Assembly (NCBI GenBank): GCA_003454975.1
Contig: DMST01000242.1
Coordinates: 3,207-9,893, forward strand
DNA: 6,687 nt
Reading direction: 5' to 3'
DNA from: Cytophagales bacterium
Lineage (GTDB): Bacteria > Bacteroidota > Bacteroidia > Cytophagales > Cyclobacteriaceae
The position numbers and the translations under genes are program-made. Within the stretch, counting starts at the first letter, position 1. Each line of letters opens with the position of its first letter. This document shows, piece after piece, positions 6,439 through 6,687 of this stretch. A model generated the notes under the pieces. It saw only the letters and a program-made list of their open reading frames with translations. It was not told the DNA's origin and did not search any database.

Positions 6439-6460
6439 GCCCCAAACCAAAGTGTCTTTG
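6432..6460 (+). promoter_or_regulatory. Weak candidate promoter for the second amidase gene
   Basis: TTTG (6432-6435, across the end of rapA) is followed after 17 bases by TGTCTTTG (6453-6460), which matches TAnnTTTG at five of six fixed positions. The spacing is slightly short of the usual 19-21. If used, it would give a leader of roughly 65 bases. Cotranscription with rapA is the alternative. Confidence 0.22.
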
Positions 6461-6487
6461 ATAGGGGGGAGCTTGTAATTCTATCAA
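6458..6487 (+). other. Inverted repeat in the rapA-amidase spacer
   Basis: Arms TTGATAG (6458-6464) and CTATCAA (6481-6487) are perfectly complementary over 7 bp, with two possible G-U pairs inward and a 16-base loop. No T-tract follows, so it is not a standard intrinsic terminator. It could be a weak 3' stabiliser for rapA mRNA or a protein site. Confidence 0.35.
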
Positions 6488-6497
6488 CAATTCCAGG

Positions 6498-6517
6498 AGG
6501 AAATCGCTTTATTTCCT
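6498..6517 (+). other. Hairpin overlapping an AGGAGG in the amidase leader
   Basis: AGGAAAT (6498-6504) pairs with ATTTCCT (6511-6517) around a 6-base loop, CGCTTT. The 5' arm takes in the last three bases of AGGAGG (6495-6500). That motif is 32 bases from the only plausible ATG, too far for normal use. An alternative small stem, TTCC/GGAA (6491-6494 with 6499-6502), excludes this one. Confidence 0.35.
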
Positions 6518-6532
6518 TGAAAACCACTTGCT

Positions 6533-6687
6533 ATGACCTCCTCAGACTATTTGGCCCAGGATGCTACCGGGCTTGCCGAGCTCATTCGAAACCAGGAAGT
6601 AACCTCAGTCGAAGTGCTGGAAGCGGCCATTGCCCGGGCCGAGCAGCTCCAACCGGACCTCAACTTTATGGCCCAGCCTCTGTTTGA
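6533..6687 (+). CDS. Second amidase-signature family protein, N-terminus only (runs off right edge)
   Basis: Fifty-one codons are visible. The sequence DATGLAELIRNQEVTSVEVLEAAIARAEQLQPDLN, given here in overlapping pieces as DATGLAELIRNQ, EVTSVEVLEAA and IARAEQLQPDLN, has the two-helix opening usual for amidase-signature enzymes: a short helix, a T/S-x-x-E-V segment, then a helix ending in P-x-L-N. The catalytic Lys and serines lie beyond the window, so activity cannot be judged. The ATG at 6533 is the only reasonable start, because an in-frame TGA stands at 6518-6520. No Shine-Dalgarno is at normal spacing. It follows rapA by 94 bp on the same strand and could be cotranscribed with it. It resembles the left-edge amidase in layout but not closely in sequence. 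Confidence 0.75.
   Translation, partial: MTSSDYLAQDATGLAELIRNQEVTSVEVLEAAIARAEQLQPDLNFMAQPLF

Overview
The window looks like chromosomal DNA from a member of the Bacteroidota with fairly high GC (mid-50s percent by eye). The signs are a short Crp/Fnr-type regulator of the kind common in that phylum, signal peptides ending in Ala-Gln, a perfect match to the Bacteroidota -7 promoter element (TAnnTTTG) and mostly weak Shine-Dalgarno sequences. The genus cannot be fixed from this sequence. I see no tRNA, rRNA, CRISPR array, insertion sequence or integrase.

Layout. Positions 1-617 (minus strand) hold the N-terminal 205 residues of an amidase-signature hydrolase that runs off the left edge with its Lys-Ser-Ser triad intact. 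Just upstream on the same strand is a Crp/Fnr-family regulator (682-1245). A perfect 16-bp palindrome, TTTGACAATTGTCAAA, lies in the 64-bp gap between them. Divergent from the regulator is an exported S41-family peptidase-like protein (1327-2745). It converges, with only 18 bp between stop codons, on a small exported protein of unknown function (2764-3348, minus strand).

After a 273-bp divergent intergenic region comes a full-length rapA-like gene (3622-6438), an RNA polymerase-associated SNF2 ATPase. After a 94-bp leader with two inverted repeats, the first 51 codons of a second, different amidase-family gene run off the right edge.

How the genes relate. The regulator and left amidase form a plausible two-gene unit. 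The regulator's recognition helix carries an FNR-like E-x-x-S-R motif, and the palindrome between the two genes contains the matching TTGA-N6-TCAA half-sites, so local control or autoregulation is a testable idea. The two exported proteins, RapA and the second amidase show no clear joint pathway.

I did not find a convincing undescribed multi-gene system. The most useful leads are the regulator/operator pair, a full RapA outside its usual gammaproteobacterial range, an S41 protein lacking the usual catalytic lysine, and the structured leader of the second amidase.
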